From Streptomyces venezuelae (GTDB lineage: Bacteria; Actinomycetota; Actinomycetes; Streptomycetales; Streptomycetaceae), in contig NZ_CP029190.1 in assembly GCF_008642295.1 (NCBI RefSeq), positions 3,029,001 to 3,093,000 on the forward strand: a stretch of 64,000 nt of DNA, given 5' to 3'. The translations under genes and the position numbers were made by a program. Of this stretch, positions 1 through 11,003 are shown piece after piece. Under the pieces are notes generated by a model, which saw only the letters and a program-made list of their open reading frames with translations, was not told the origin of the DNA and did not search any database. Numbering within the stretch: position 1 is the stretch's first letter; each line of letters starts with the position of its first letter.

Positions 1-487
1 CGCGGCCGGCGATCCGCGGCTGCGCTGGAGCGCCGCCGACGGCCACACCGCACCCACCCTCCGGTTCCGGCGCGACGGCATCCTCCCCACCATCGCCGCG
101 GCCCTCTCGGTCCGCGGTGAAACCCTCACCAGTACCGCCGGCAAGGGCGACCAGCCCCCCGTCCTCCACCCCCTGGTGCAGGATTTCCTCGACACCCTCA
201 CCAGCAGCCAGCGGGAACGCTTCACCGGCCGGTGTCCCGAGGCCATCCTGCTCTCCCGGCACCTGGCCACCGTCGAGGGCGCCCGCAGCAAACGGGCCTC
301 CCGCAAACCCCTCACCGCCGGCGAAGCCCGCCGGGCCCTCAAGAACGCCAGGATCACCGCCCGCCGCATCCGTGAGGACGGCGATCCGCTGCACGGCAGC
401 TATGCCCCGCCGTGCCGTTCCTGTGACGCACTCCTCGCCCACTTCGGCGTACGCCCCGTCGACCTCACCACCCCCGAGAAGCCATGA
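1..487 (+). CDS. YwqJ-type putative deaminase toxin domain, C-terminal part (5' end outside window)
   Basis: The reading frame is open from the first base of the window (codons begin at base 2) to a TGA at 485-487, so only the last ~161 residues of a larger protein are visible. It carries zinc-deaminase landmarks: a VRGE segment, then GRCPEA, then PPCRSC near the C-terminus, with the conserved stretch EDGDPLHGSYAPPC. This pattern is that of YwqJ-related putative deaminases, which usually form the toxic C-terminal domain of secreted polymorphic toxins and act on nucleic acids or nucleotides. The stop overlaps the start of a SUKH-3 gene (ATGA at 484-487), the expected toxin/immunity order. The N-terminal secretion or trafficking region lies outside the window, so the delivery route is unknown. 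Substrate is not deducible. Confidence 0.8.
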   Translation, partial: AAGDPRLRWSAADGHTAPTLRFRRDGILPTIAAALSVRGETLTSTAGKGDQPPVLHPLVQDFLDTLTSSQRERFTGRCPEAILLSRHLATVEGARSKRASRKPLTAGEARRALKNARITARRIREDGDPLHGSYAPPCRSCDALLAHFGVRPVDLTTPEKP

Positions 488-990
488 CCGCCACCTCAGC
501 CTCCTACGACCGGTCCTCGGCCACCCGGTTCCCGCCCGCCGTCGACACCGCGCTGCGCACCGCCGGCTGGCAGCCCGGCCGCTGGGACATCAAGCAGGCC
601 GAATACTGGGCGGACGCCCTCCGCGACCACACCACCCCGGCCGGGCACCGGCACACCGTCTTCCCCGCCGCCGTGGAGGCCTGGGCCGAGTTCGGCGGCC
701 TCACCATCACCGCCCCCGGTCCGGGCCGGCAGATAGCTCCCACCGCCGTCCGGCTCGACCCGCTCACCGGACTCCACCTCGCCCGCACCCTCGCGGACCT
801 CGGCCGCGCCCTGTCCACCCGGCTCTGCCCGCTCGGCGTGGAGGCCGACGGCACCTCCCACCTGGCCCTCGATGCCGAAGGCCGGGTCTACTCCATCGAC
901 CACACCGGCGACTGGTACCTCGGCGCCGGCATCGACCAGGCCCTCACCGCCCTCCTCACCGGCCTCCAGCCGGCCCGCCTCACCACCTGA
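484..990 (+). CDS. SUKH-3 family immunity protein
   Basis: 168 aa, cytoplasmic, with no signal peptide or membrane segment. The opening RFPPAVDTALRTAGWQPGR, the following AEAWAEFGGL-like block and the late YSIDHTGDWYLGAGIDQAL block are typical of SUKH-3 proteins. SUKH folds are immunity proteins for nuclease and deaminase toxins, and here the gene overlaps the deaminase stop by 4 bp, which would couple immunity to toxin translation. Inference: it neutralises the upstream deaminase by direct binding. It is followed by a short tandem repeat and the converging histidine kinase gene. Family assignment is confident; the partner assignment rests on adjacency. Confidence 0.82.
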   Translation: MTATSASYDRSSATRFPPAVDTALRTAGWQPGRWDIKQAEYWADALRDHTTPAGHRHTVFPAAVEAWAEFGGLTITAPGPGRQIAPTAVRLDPLTGLHLARTLADLGRALSTRLCPLGVEADGTSHLALDAEGRVYSIDHTGDWYLGAGIDQALTALLTGLQPARLTT

Positions 991-1002
991 ATCCGGCCCG
1001 GA

Positions 1003-1034
1003 CCGGACCCGGCCCGAACCGGACCCGGCCCGAA
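1003..1034. repeat. 16-bp tandem duplication
   Basis: Two perfect copies of CCGGACCCGGCCCGAA lie head to tail between the SUKH-3 stop and the end of the convergent histidine kinase gene. No function is evident; it may be slippage in a non-coding convergent spacer. Confidence 0.7.
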
Positions 1035-1071
1035 CCCCGTCCGCAACGCAGTCCCGGCCCGTACGGGGCAG

Positions 1072-2379
1072 TCAGCCCGACCGCCCCGGCAGCACCGCCG
1101 ACACCCGGAACCCCCCGGCGTCCGTCGGGCCCGACACGAACACCCCGCCCAGGCCCAGCACCCGCTCGCGCATCCCCACCAGGCCGTTGCCCCCGCTGGG
1201 CAGTCCGGCGTCCTTCGCCTCACTGTCGCAGGGGCCGTTCTCCACCTGCATGGCCACCTCGTCCCCGCGGTGGGCCAGTCGTACGGTCACCCGCGCGCCC
1301 GGCGCATGCTTGTGGCAGTTGGTCAACGCCTCCTGCACCACCCGGTAGGCCGTCTGCTCCACCTCGGCCGCATAGCCCCCGGCCTCGCCCTGGACCACCA
1401 GCTCCACCACCATCCCTGCCGCCCGGGACTGTCCGACCAGCACCTCCAGCTCCGCCAGTGCCGGCCCCTCCTCCACCGGAGCCGGAGCCGGCGCAGCCGC
1501 CAGGGCCACCGAAACCGCAGCCGCAGCCGGCGCCCGCACCGGGCGCACCGGCTGCACCGGCTGTACCGGCTTCTCCACCGCCCGCAGCACCCCGAGCATC
1601 TCCCGGAGCTCGGTCAGCGCCTGCCGGCCCATGTCCCCGACCAGCGCCGCGTTCTTCGCCGCCTTGTCCGGGTCCTTGCGCGCCACCGCCTGCACGGCAG
1701 CCGCGTGTACCACCATCAGCGACACCCGGTGCGCCACCACGTCGTGCATCTCCCGGGCGATCCGGGTCCGTTCCTCCTGCCGGGCCCACTCGGCCCGCTC
1801 CTCGGCCCGGTCCGCCAGCAGCCCCAGCTCCCGCTCCAGGGAGTCCGCCCGCTCCTGCAGGCTCTCCATCAGCCGCCGCCGGGCCCCTATGTACAGCCCG
1901 AGGAGTACGGGCGGCGCGGTCAGCCCGATGGCGATGAACCCCGACAGCACCAGGAGATACGTTCCGCTGGCTTCCACGTCCCCTTCGGTGCGTACGTACG
2001 TCACGGCGAAGGTCGCGGCCAGCGACAGCACGGACAGCAGTACCGTGATCCGGCGCGGCACCTCGGAGGCGGCCAGTGTGTACAGCGCCACCACCCCGAG
2101 CAGGAAGCCCATCGCGGTCGGCGACACCGCGAGCGAGAGCAGCACCACGGCGACCGGCCAGCGCCGGCGCAGCACCAGCGTGGAGCCCACCAGGACCCCG
2201 AACACCACCCCCACCGCGGTGGGCAGTCCCGCCTCCCGTGCGAAGGCCACCCCCTCGAACCCGCACTCGGCGGCGGACACCACGCCGAGTCCCACATCCA
2301 AGGCGGCCTCCCGGGGCCGCCCCCACCACATGGGTCCCGCGCGACCCTCGCCGCCTTGCTTTTCCCCCGTCATGGTCAT
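1072..2379 (-). CDS. Orphan two-component sensor histidine kinase (HisKA_3/NarL type)
   Basis: About 435 aa from the ATG at 2379 (an internal ATG at 2331, giving MWWGRPREAALD, is an alternative start). Hydrophobic segments spanning roughly residues 25-165 form a membrane input domain. A coiled coil leads into the HisKA_3 dimerisation helix with phospho-acceptor His212 in REMHDVVAH. The HATPase_c domain has an N box at VVQEALTNCHKHAP (~348-360) and a G box at GLVGMRERVLGLGG. Between the two domains sits a low-complexity insert (~270-305) of PVQPV/RPVRAP and Ala-Pro repeats, longer than usual. Such kinases normally pair with an adjacent LuxR-type regulator, but none flanks this gene. Signal unknown. 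Confidence 0.88.
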   Translation of the reverse strand: MTMTGEKQGGEGRAGPMWWGRPREAALDVGLGVVSAAECGFEGVAFAREAGLPTAVGVVFGVLVGSTLVLRRRWPVAVVLLSLAVSPTAMGFLLGVVALYTLAASEVPRRITVLLSVLSLAATFAVTYVRTEGDVEASGTYLLVLSGFIAIGLTAPPVLLGLYIGARRRLMESLQERADSLERELGLLADRAEERAEWARQEERTRIAREMHDVVAHRVSLMVVHAAAVQAVARKDPDKAAKNAALVGDMGRQALTELREMLGVLRAVEKPVQPVQPVRPVRAPAAAAVSVALAAAPAPAPVEEGPALAELEVLVGQSRAAGMVVELVVQGEAGGYAAEVEQTAYRVVQEALTNCHKHAPGARVTVRLAHRGDEVAMQVENGPCDSEAKDAGLPSGGNGLVGMRERVLGLGGVFVSGPTDAGGFRVSAVLPGRSG

Positions 2380-2511
2380 ACCGACCAGCCTACGGGCGGG
2401 GTCCAGCACACACGCGAACGGAATTCCAGCAAACCGCCGGTAATCGCACATCCGACTGAATCGTCCGCACAACAAGACAGGAATCCCGCATTCCGGGACG
2501 ACATTGCCCAC

Positions 2512-3375
2512 ATGAGCAAGTACGCCGACTTCGAAGGCCTCCGCACCCAGGCGCTCACCCTCCGCCGCGAAGGCCTCAGCCGCCGCCAGATCCGCGACCG
2601 CCTGCACGTGGACAACAACGACATCCTCAACCGCCTGCTCCAGGGGGAACCCCCGCCGGAATGGACCAAGCGCCCGAACGCGAAGGACGACCTCCGCGAC
2701 CGCGCCCGCGAGCTGCGCCTCCAGGGCCTGACCTACGACCAGATCCAGGCCGAACTGGGCTGCTCGAAGAGCTCGATCTCCCTCTGGGTCCGGGACCTCC
2801 CGAAGGTCGACCACCGAAGCCCCTCCGAGCAGGGCAGGGACGCCGCAATGAAGCGCTGGGCACACGAGCGGCCCCTGCGCGAAGCGCAGCGCCACGCAAC
2901 GGTCTCGGCTGCGGCGGACGAGGTCGGCCCGCTCACCGATCGGGAGCTGTTCCTCCTGGGCGTCGCCCTCTACTGGGCCGAGGGGAGCAAGAGCAAGCCG
3001 TACCGGCGCGACGAGAGCGTCGTGTTCATCAACAGCGACCCCGGGGTCATCCGCGTCTACCTGGCCTGGCTGCGCCTGCTCGGGATCGAGCATCACAGGC
3101 TGGGGTTCCGCGTGATGATCCACGAATCCGCCGACGTGGCAGGGGCAGAGCAGTACTGGGCGGATTTCGTCGGGATCGAACGCTCCCGGCTACGGAAGAC
3201 CACGCTCAAGAAGCACAACCCGAAGACCGTCCGGAAGAACACCGGCACGGACTACCGAGGCTGCTTGATCATCCGTATTTCGGCGGCCTGCGCGTTGTAC
3301 CGTCGCATCGAAGGCACCTGGTGCGGCATAGTAGGTGCGGTCGACTCAACCACCGGAGCACATTGTCCGGTTTAG
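2512..3375 (+). CDS. Helix-turn-helix protein with LAGLIDADG-like C-terminal region
   Basis: 287 aa from the ATG at 2512, divergent from the histidine kinase. Two resolvase-like HTH units are visible: residues ~8-40 (LRREGLSRRQIRDRLHV) and ~60-95 (LRLQGLTYDQIQAELGCSKS). From ~140 onward the protein contains LLGVALYWAEGSK (148-160), which resembles the first motif of LAGLIDADG/WhiA-type folds, followed by SVVFINSDPGVIRVYLAWL and a basic stretch with KKHNPKTVRKN. This suggests a DNA-binding protein with a single-motif LAGLIDADG-like domain, either a domesticated homing nuclease or a regulator. It ends 10 bp before tRNA-Gln. I do not recognise a characterised homologue; catalytic activity is unproven. 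Confidence 0.7.
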   Translation: MSKYADFEGLRTQALTLRREGLSRRQIRDRLHVDNNDILNRLLQGEPPPEWTKRPNAKDDLRDRARELRLQGLTYDQIQAELGCSKSSISLWVRDLPKVDHRSPSEQGRDAAMKRWAHERPLREAQRHATVSAAADEVGPLTDRELFLLGVALYWAEGSKSKPYRRDESVVFINSDPGVIRVYLAWLRLLGIEHHRLGFRVMIHESADVAGAEQYWADFVGIERSRLRKTTLKKHNPKTVRKNTGTDYRGCLIIRISAACALYRRIEGTWCGIVGAVDSTTGAHCPV

Positions 3376-3385
3376 TCGAATATCA

Positions 3386-3458
3386 TCCCCCGTAGTGTAA
3401 TTGGCAGCACAGTGGCTTTTGGTGCCATTAGGTTCGGGTTCGAGTCCTGACGGGGGAG
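3386..3458 (+). tRNA. tRNA-Gln (anticodon UUG)
   Basis: Acceptor arms TCCCCCG (3386-3392) and CGGGGGA (3451-3457) pair fully. The anticodon stem GTGGC/GCCAT encloses the loop TTTTGGT with anticodon TTG. The T-arm contains GGTTCGAGTCC. No encoded CCA. A perfect hairpin follows 12 nt downstream. Confidence 0.95.
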
Positions 3459-3470
3459 CCCACCACATCC

Positions 3471-3496
3471 GGGTCCTGACTTGACGGTCAGGACCC
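3471..3496 (+). terminator. Terminator hairpin of tRNA-Gln
   Basis: Perfect 10-bp inverted repeat GGGTCCTGAC / GTCAGGACCC with a 6-nt loop, directly after the tRNA and before the glmU ribosome binding site. There is no T-tract. Confidence 0.7.
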
Positions 3497-3567
3497 GCGC
3501 TCGTTTACCCCCCTTGACCCCCCGGTATCCTTCGTGCGTCCACCCCCTGAAGCCGAAGGGCATCCCC

Positions 3568-5016
3568 GTGAGCGCCAACCGCCCGGCAGCCGTCGTCGTC
3601 CTCGCAGCGGGTGAGGGCACCCGCATGAAGTCCGCCACCCCCAAGGTGCTGCACGAGATCTGCGGGCGCTCGCTCGTCGGCCACGTGGTCGCCGCCGCCC
3701 GCGAGCTGGACCCCGAACACCTCGTCGTGGTCGTCGGGCACGCCCGGGAGCAGGTCGTCGGACACCTCGGGGAGATCGACGCCGGGGTGCGGACCGCCGT
3801 CCAGCACGAGCAGAACGGGACCGGGCACGCCGTCCGGATGGCCCTGGAGGAGCTCGGCGGGCGGATCACCGGGACCGTGGTCGTGGTCTGCGGGGACACC
3901 CCGCTGCTGACCGGCGACACCCTGGGCGGGCTGGTCGCCACGCACGACGCCGACGGCAACGCCGTCACCGTGCTGACCGCCGAGGTGCCGGACTCCACCG
4001 GCTACGGCCGGATCGTGCGGGACCCCGAGTCGGGTGCCGTGAAGGCCATCGTGGAACACAAGGACGCCACCGACGCGCAGCGGGCGATCCGGGAGATCAA
4101 CTCCGGGGTGTTCGCGTTCGACGGCGCCCTGCTGGCCGATGCGCTGGGCAAGGTGCGGACGGACAACAGCCAGGGCGAGGAGTACCTGACGGATGTCCTG
4201 GGCATCCTGCGGGAGGCCGGGCACCGGGTCGGCGCCGCGGTCGGCGGGGACCACCGGGAGATCCTGGGGATCAACAACCGGGTGCAGCTGGCCGAGGCGC
4301 GGGCGCTGCTGAACGCGCGGCTGCTGGAGCGGGCGATGCTGGCGGGCGTGACCGTGGTGGACCCGGGCAGTACGTTCATCGATGTGACGGTCGGCTTCGA
4401 GCAGGACGCCGTCGTCCACCCGGGCACGCAGCTGCTGGGTGAGACGCGGATTGGTGCGGGTGCCGAGGTGGGTCCGAACACCCGGCTGAAGGACACCGTG
4501 GTGGGCGCCTCGGCGCGGGTGGACAACACGGTGGCCGACCGTGCGGTGGTCGGGGACTCGGCGAGCGTGGGCCCGTTCGCGTACCTGCGCCCGGGCACCC
4601 GGCTGGGCACGAAGGCCAAGGCCGGCACGTACGTGGAGATGAAGAACGCCACCATCGGCGAGGGCACGAAGGTGCCGCACCTCTCCTACGTCGGCGACGC
4701 GACCATCGGCGAGTACACGAACATCGGCGCGGCGAGCGTGTTCGTGAACTACGACGGCGAGCACAAGCACCACACCACGATCGGCTCGCATTGCAAGACG
4801 GGCTCGGACAACATGTTTGTGGCACCCGTCACCATCGGGGACGGCGCCTACACCGCCGCCGGCTCCGTGATCACCAAGGATGTGCCGCCCGGCGCGCTGG
4901 CCGTGGCCCGTGGCCAGCAGCGGAATATCGAGGGCTGGGTGGCCCGCAAGCGTCCGGGAAGTGCAGCCGCGCAGGCTGCTCAGTCGGCGACCGATGAGGT
5001 CCCGGCCGAGAACTGA
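3568..5016 (+). CDS. glmU: Bifunctional UDP-GlcNAc pyrophosphorylase / glucosamine-1-phosphate acetyltransferase
   Basis: 482 aa, starting at the GTG at 3568 because GAAGGG lies 8 nt upstream and the preceding in-frame residues look non-coding. GlmU makes UDP-GlcNAc, the precursor for peptidoglycan, in two steps in the cytoplasm: acetylation of glucosamine-1-phosphate, then uridylyl transfer. The N-terminal uridyltransferase domain shows LAAGEGTRMKS (12-22) and the sugar-binding GTGHAVR region. The C-terminal half is a left-handed beta-helix of hexapeptide repeats with YLRPGTRLG, VEMKNATIG and NYDGEHKHHT, the last belonging to the acetyltransferase site. Length matches the family. It is followed by prs in the same direction. 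Confidence 0.97.
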   Translation: MSANRPAAVVVLAAGEGTRMKSATPKVLHEICGRSLVGHVVAAARELDPEHLVVVVGHAREQVVGHLGEIDAGVRTAVQHEQNGTGHAVRMALEELGGRITGTVVVVCGDTPLLTGDTLGGLVATHDADGNAVTVLTAEVPDSTGYGRIVRDPESGAVKAIVEHKDATDAQRAIREINSGVFAFDGALLADALGKVRTDNSQGEEYLTDVLGILREAGHRVGAAVGGDHREILGINNRVQLAEARALLNARLLERAMLAGVTVVDPGSTFIDVTVGFEQDAVVHPGTQLLGETRIGAGAEVGPNTRLKDTVVGASARVDNTVADRAVVGDSASVGPFAYLRPGTRLGTKAKAGTYVEMKNATIGEGTKVPHLSYVGDATIGEYTNIGAASVFVNYDGEHKHHTTIGSHCKTGSDNMFVAPVTIGDGAYTAAGSVITKDVPPGALAVARGQQRNIEGWVARKRPGSAAAQAAQSATDEVPAEN

Positions 5017-5079
5017 CCGGAAACAGGTGCGTCGGGGACGGCGTACCGTGGTAAGTGCACGCAATTCGGCTGGCTCACC

Positions 5080-5100
5080 GTGTGCGGGACGGACGCACAC
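5080..5100 (+). promoter_or_regulatory. Small inverted repeat between glmU and prs
   Basis: GTGTGCG / CGCACAC arms (7 bp, perfect) with a 7-nt loop, 64 bp after the glmU stop and 41 bp before the prs start. It could be a weak terminator or attenuator; there is no further evidence. Confidence 0.35.
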
Positions 5101-5140
5101 GGGGGCGAGCAGCTTTCAACACGTCTGAGGAGACTGTGCT

Positions 5141-6121
5141 GTGACCGGGATCAAGACGACCGGCGAGAAGAAGCTGATGCTCTTCTCCGGCCGCGCCCAC
5201 CCCGAGCTGGCCGAGGAGGTCGCGCACCAGCTCGGTGTCGAGCTCGTGCCGACCAAGGCTTTCGACTTCGCCAACGGTGAGATCTACGTCCGCTTCGAGG
5301 AGTCGGCGCGCGGCGCCGACTGCTTTGTGATCCAGAGCCACACGGCTCCGATCAACAAGTGGGTCATGGAGCAGCTGATCATGATCGACGCGCTGAAGCG
5401 CGCGTCGGCCCGCTCCATCACGGTGATCGTGCCGTCCTACGGGTACGCCCGCCAGGACAAGAAGCACAAGGGCCGCGAGCCGATCTCGGCCCGCCTGGTC
5501 GCCGACCTGCTGAAGACGGCGGGCGCGGACCGCATCCTCACGGTCGACCTGCACACCGACCAGATCCAGGGCTTCTTCGACGGTCCGGTGGACCACCTGT
5601 CGGCGCTGAACGTGCTGGCCGACTACGTGGGCGCCAAGGTGGACCGCTCGAAGCTGACGATCGTCTCCCCGGACGCCGGCCGGGTCCGGGTGGCGGACCG
5701 CTGGTGTGACCGGCTGGACGCGCCGCTGGCAATCGTGCACAAGCGCCGTGACAAGGACGTCGCCAACCAGGTGACCGTGCACGAGGTCGTCGGCGAGGTC
5801 AAGGGCCGCGTCTGCGTGCTCGTGGACGACATGATCGACACCGGTGGCACCATCTGCGCCGCGGCCGAGGCGCTGTTCGCGCACGGCGCGGAGGACGTCA
5901 TCGTGACGGCCACGCACGGCATCCTGTCGGGCCCGGCGGCCGACCGCCTGAAGAACTCGAAGGTGAGCGAGTTCGTGTTCACGAACACGCTGCCGGACCC
6001 CTCGGACCTGGAGCTCGACAAGATCACGGTGCTGTCGATCGCCCCGATGATCGCTCGCGCGGTGCGCGAGGTCTTCGAGGACGGCTCGGTGACCAGCCTG
6101 TTCGAGGAAGAGCAGCAGTAG
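5141..6121 (+). CDS. prs: Ribose-phosphate pyrophosphokinase
   Basis: 326 aa from the GTG at 5141, with GAGGAG upstream. Prs converts ribose-5-phosphate and ATP to PRPP for nucleotide, histidine and tryptophan synthesis. Visible signatures: the FANGEIYVRFEES region, YGYARQDKKHKGREPISARL (flexible loop and ATP site), VDLHTDQIQGFFDGPVDHL (divalent-cation site), and the PRPP-binding loop VLVDDMIDTGGTI. It lies between glmU and rplY in the same orientation, an order common in actinomycetes. Confidence 0.97.
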   Translation: MTGIKTTGEKKLMLFSGRAHPELAEEVAHQLGVELVPTKAFDFANGEIYVRFEESARGADCFVIQSHTAPINKWVMEQLIMIDALKRASARSITVIVPSYGYARQDKKHKGREPISARLVADLLKTAGADRILTVDLHTDQIQGFFDGPVDHLSALNVLADYVGAKVDRSKLTIVSPDAGRVRVADRWCDRLDAPLAIVHKRRDKDVANQVTVHEVVGEVKGRVCVLVDDMIDTGGTICAAAEALFAHGAEDVIVTATHGILSGPAADRLKNSKVSEFVFTNTLPDPSDLELDKITVLSIAPMIARAVREVFEDGSVTSLFEEEQQ

Positions 6122-6149
6122 CAGCCGCTGGGCTGTAGATCGTTTTGGG

Positions 6150-6204
6150 GTGCGGCCTCCCCGCCGGGTAGACTCTTCGAGTTGCTCGGCGAGGGAGGCC
6201 GCAC
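6150..6204 (+). promoter_or_regulatory. Large inverted repeat in the prs-rplY spacer
   Basis: GTGCGGCCTCC (6150-6160) pairs with GGAGGCCGCAC (6194-6204), with an inner GCCG/CGGC extension and a ~20-nt apical loop. It begins about 30 bp after the prs stop and 100 bp before rplY. It could terminate prs or act as a leader structure for rplY; the apical loop contains a TAGACT that could be a -10 box. Function unproven. Confidence 0.5.
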
Positions 6205-6303
6205 TCATGTGCGGCGATCCGTTATCGACGCGCTCTTCGTAGCAGGCTGCGATCCGTGGCCGGGTGACCTGTCCGTTCTTCTGTCACCCCACGAGGAGTG
6301 AGC

Positions 6304-6897
6304 ATGTCCGAGGTCAAGCTTTCCGCCGAGATCCGCAACACCTTCGGCAAGGGCTCCGCCCGCCAGGCCCGTCGCGCCGCCCAGACCCCCGCGGTCATCT
6401 ACGGTCACGGCCAGGCCCCGAAGCACGTCAACGTCGAGGCCCACGGTCTGATGATGGCGCTGAAGACCCCGAACGTCCTGATCTCCCTGGACATCGCGGG
6501 CGACGGCACCGAGCTGGTCCTGCCGAAGGCCGTGCAGCGTCACCCCCTGAAGCGCACGATCTCGCACGTCGACTTCCTGATCGTCAAGAAGGGCGAGAAG
6601 GTCACCGTCGAGGTTCCGGTTCAGACCGAGGGCGAGCTCGCCGCCGGTGCGAACATGCTGGAGACCCTGCTGACGACCATCACGGTCGAGGCCGAGGCCA
6701 CCCACCTGCCCGAGGCCGTCACCGTCTCCATCGAGGGCCTCGAGGCCGGCGCCACCATCCACGCCAAGGACCTGGTCCTGCCGAAGGGCACCACCCTGGC
6801 CGTCGACGGCGAGACCGCCGTTCTGCAGGTCGTCGCCCCGCAGGCCGAGGAGCCGGCCGCCGAGGCCGCCGAGGGCGAGGAGTCCGCGGAGGCCTGA
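6304..6897 (+). CDS. rplY: 50S ribosomal protein L25/general stress protein Ctc
   Basis: 197 aa. The ATG at 6304 is preferred over the GTG at 6298 because GAGGAG (6292-6297) is correctly spaced only for the ATG. L25 binds 5S rRNA in the large subunit. The N-terminal L25 domain contains [15 protein letters not shown] and [12 protein letters not shown]; the longer C-terminal TL5/CTC-type beta domain follows, ending in an acidic Ala/Glu tail ([17 protein letters not shown]) typical of actinobacterial long-form proteins. It is followed by a strong hairpin, then pth. Confidence 0.95.
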   Translation: MSEVKLSAEIRNTFGKGSARQARRAAQTPAVIYGHGQAPKHVNVEAHGLMMALKTPNVLISLDIAGDGTELVLPKAVQRHPLKRTISHVDFLIVKKGEKVTVEVPVQTEGELAAGANMLETLLTTITVEAEATHLPEAVTVSIEGLEAGATIHAKDLVLPKGTTLAVDGETAVLQVVAPQAEEPAAEAAEGEESAEA

Positions 6898-6926
6898 GCC
6901 TTCCCGGTTCCCGGTTTTGCCTGACC

Positions 6927-6963
6927 GACCGCCGTCCTGCTCCACTGGAGCGGGACGGCGGTC
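6927..6963 (+). terminator. Terminator hairpin after rplY
   Basis: A 17-bp stem (one G-U pair) with a 3-nt loop begins 29 nt after the rplY stop. It lies just upstream of the pth ribosome binding site, so it may also attenuate read-through into pth. Confidence 0.8.
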
Positions 6964-6986
6964 GTCTCACGTTGAGGAGCACTTTG

Positions 6987-7583
6987 ATGGCGGATGACGC
7001 GACGACTCCCTGGCTGATCGTCGGCCTGGGCAACCCGGGTGGCGAGTACGCGGGCAACCGCCACAACATCGGGTTCATGGTGGTGGACCTGCTCGCGGAG
7101 CGGATCGGCGGCAAGTTCAAGGCGCACAAGGCGGGCCGCGCCCAGGTGGTGGAGGGCCGGATGGGCCCGCCGGGCCCCGCGAACCGGCGCGTCGTCCTGG
7201 CGAAGCCGATGTCCTTCATGAACCTGTCGGGCGGCCCGGTGACGGCGCTGCGCGACTTCTACAAGGTGCCGGTGGAGCGGATCATCGCCATCCACGACGA
7301 GCTGGACATCGACTACGCGACGCTGCGGCTGAAGCTGGGCGGCGGGGACAACGGCCACAACGGCCTGAAGTCGATGACGAAGTCGATGGGCGCGGACTAC
7401 CACCGGGTGCGGTGCGGGATCGGCCGGCCGCCGGGCCGGATGCAGGTCGCGGACTTCGTGCTGAAGGACTTCTCGTCCACCGAGCGCAAGGAGCTGGACT
7501 GGTTCGTGGACCGGTCGGCGGACGCGGTGGAGTGCCTGGTTCTGGAGGGGTTGGAGCGGGCGCAGTCCGCGTACAACTCCTGA
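6987..7583 (+). CDS. pth: Peptidyl-tRNA hydrolase
   Basis: 198 aa from the ATG at 6987, with GAGGAG at a good distance. Pth hydrolyses peptidyl-tRNA released from stalled ribosomes to recycle tRNA. Motifs: [18 protein letters not shown] near the N-terminus (catalytic His in NRHNIG), [24 protein letters not shown] (conserved Asp) and [12 protein letters not shown]. Full length for the family. It follows rplY, the usual actinobacterial arrangement. Confidence 0.97.
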   Translation: MADDATTPWLIVGLGNPGGEYAGNRHNIGFMVVDLLAERIGGKFKAHKAGRAQVVEGRMGPPGPANRRVVLAKPMSFMNLSGGPVTALRDFYKVPVERIIAIHDELDIDYATLRLKLGGGDNGHNGLKSMTKSMGADYHRVRCGIGRPPGRMQVADFVLKDFSSTERKELDWFVDRSADAVECLVLEGLERAQSAYNS

Positions 7584-7586
7584 CGG

Positions 7587-8171
7587 CTACAGTTCGTCGA
7601 GCCCCTCGAAGTCGACATTCATCGCGAACGGCCGGGTGACGGAGAACGGCTTGTCGAGGATCCCCTGGCACACATAGGCGCGCGTGTGCGGGTCGAGCTC
7701 GTAGACGTACACGACGGGATTCGCGTCTTCGCCCTCGGTCTTGATGATCCAGTAGTTGGGGATTCCGGCAGCTGCGTATTTGTGGAGCTTGGCCTCGGTA
7801 TCCCTGGCCTCTGATTCGGGCGAGACGACTTCCACGGCCAGCAGCACATCGGCGGCGTAGTAGTGGGTCTGCATCGGGCTGGTGCGGGCTTCGCTCCGGA
7901 TGACTGAGACATCCGGTTCGGGCCCGTTCCGCTTGTCGATCACCACCGTCATCTCGCGCGCGACCTTGAGGTGGGATGGGACGCTTCGACGGAGCAGAGC
8001 CACCAGAAAATCGATCACAGCGGAGTGGATGAAGCGCTGCGGACTCACGAAGACCAGGCTCCCGTCGATCAGCTCGGTGTGTCGCGGGAGGTCCGGCAGC
8101 GTCAGAAGGTCGTCCACGGTGTACCCGTCGAGCGGGGGCCGCGACCAGTCGTGTGCGGGCTCGGCAGTCAT
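7587..8171 (-). CDS. Uma2 family endonuclease-like protein (DUF820)
   Basis: 194 aa from the ATG at 8171, chosen because GGGAG lies 6 nt upstream; an ATG at 8183 is a less likely start. PD-(D/E)xK-type features are present: EPDVSVI (Asp), LAVEVVSPES (Glu) and the following KLHKYAAAGIPNYWII (Lys). Uma2 proteins are abundant stand-alone restriction-fold proteins in streptomycetes; their biological substrates are mostly unknown. It is a single gene between pth (convergent, 3 bp between stops) and ppc, without restriction or transposon partners. Confidence 0.85.
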   Translation of the reverse strand: MTAEPAHDWSRPPLDGYTVDDLLTLPDLPRHTELIDGSLVFVSPQRFIHSAVIDFLVALLRRSVPSHLKVAREMTVVIDKRNGPEPDVSVIRSEARTSPMQTHYYAADVLLAVEVVSPESEARDTEAKLHKYAAAGIPNYWIIKTEGEDANPVVYVYELDPHTRAYVCQGILDKPFSVTRPFAMNVDFEGLDEL

Positions 8172-8221
8172 AGTTGCTCCCATGGGCGCATTCTGTTCGC
8201 GTAGCGCCCACGGTAGCGGCG

Positions 8222-8265
8222 GGTATCCGTGCCCGTCATCACATTGGGTGACGGACACGGATACC
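8222..8265 (-). terminator. Terminator hairpin after ppc
   Basis: Inverted repeat GGTATCCGTG / CACGGATACC with an inner CCGTCA/TGACGG pairing, starting 8 bp past the ppc stop on the minus strand and ahead of the Uma2 gene. Confidence 0.75.
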
Positions 8266-8273
8266 GCGCGGCG

Positions 8274-11003
<2,730 letters not shown>

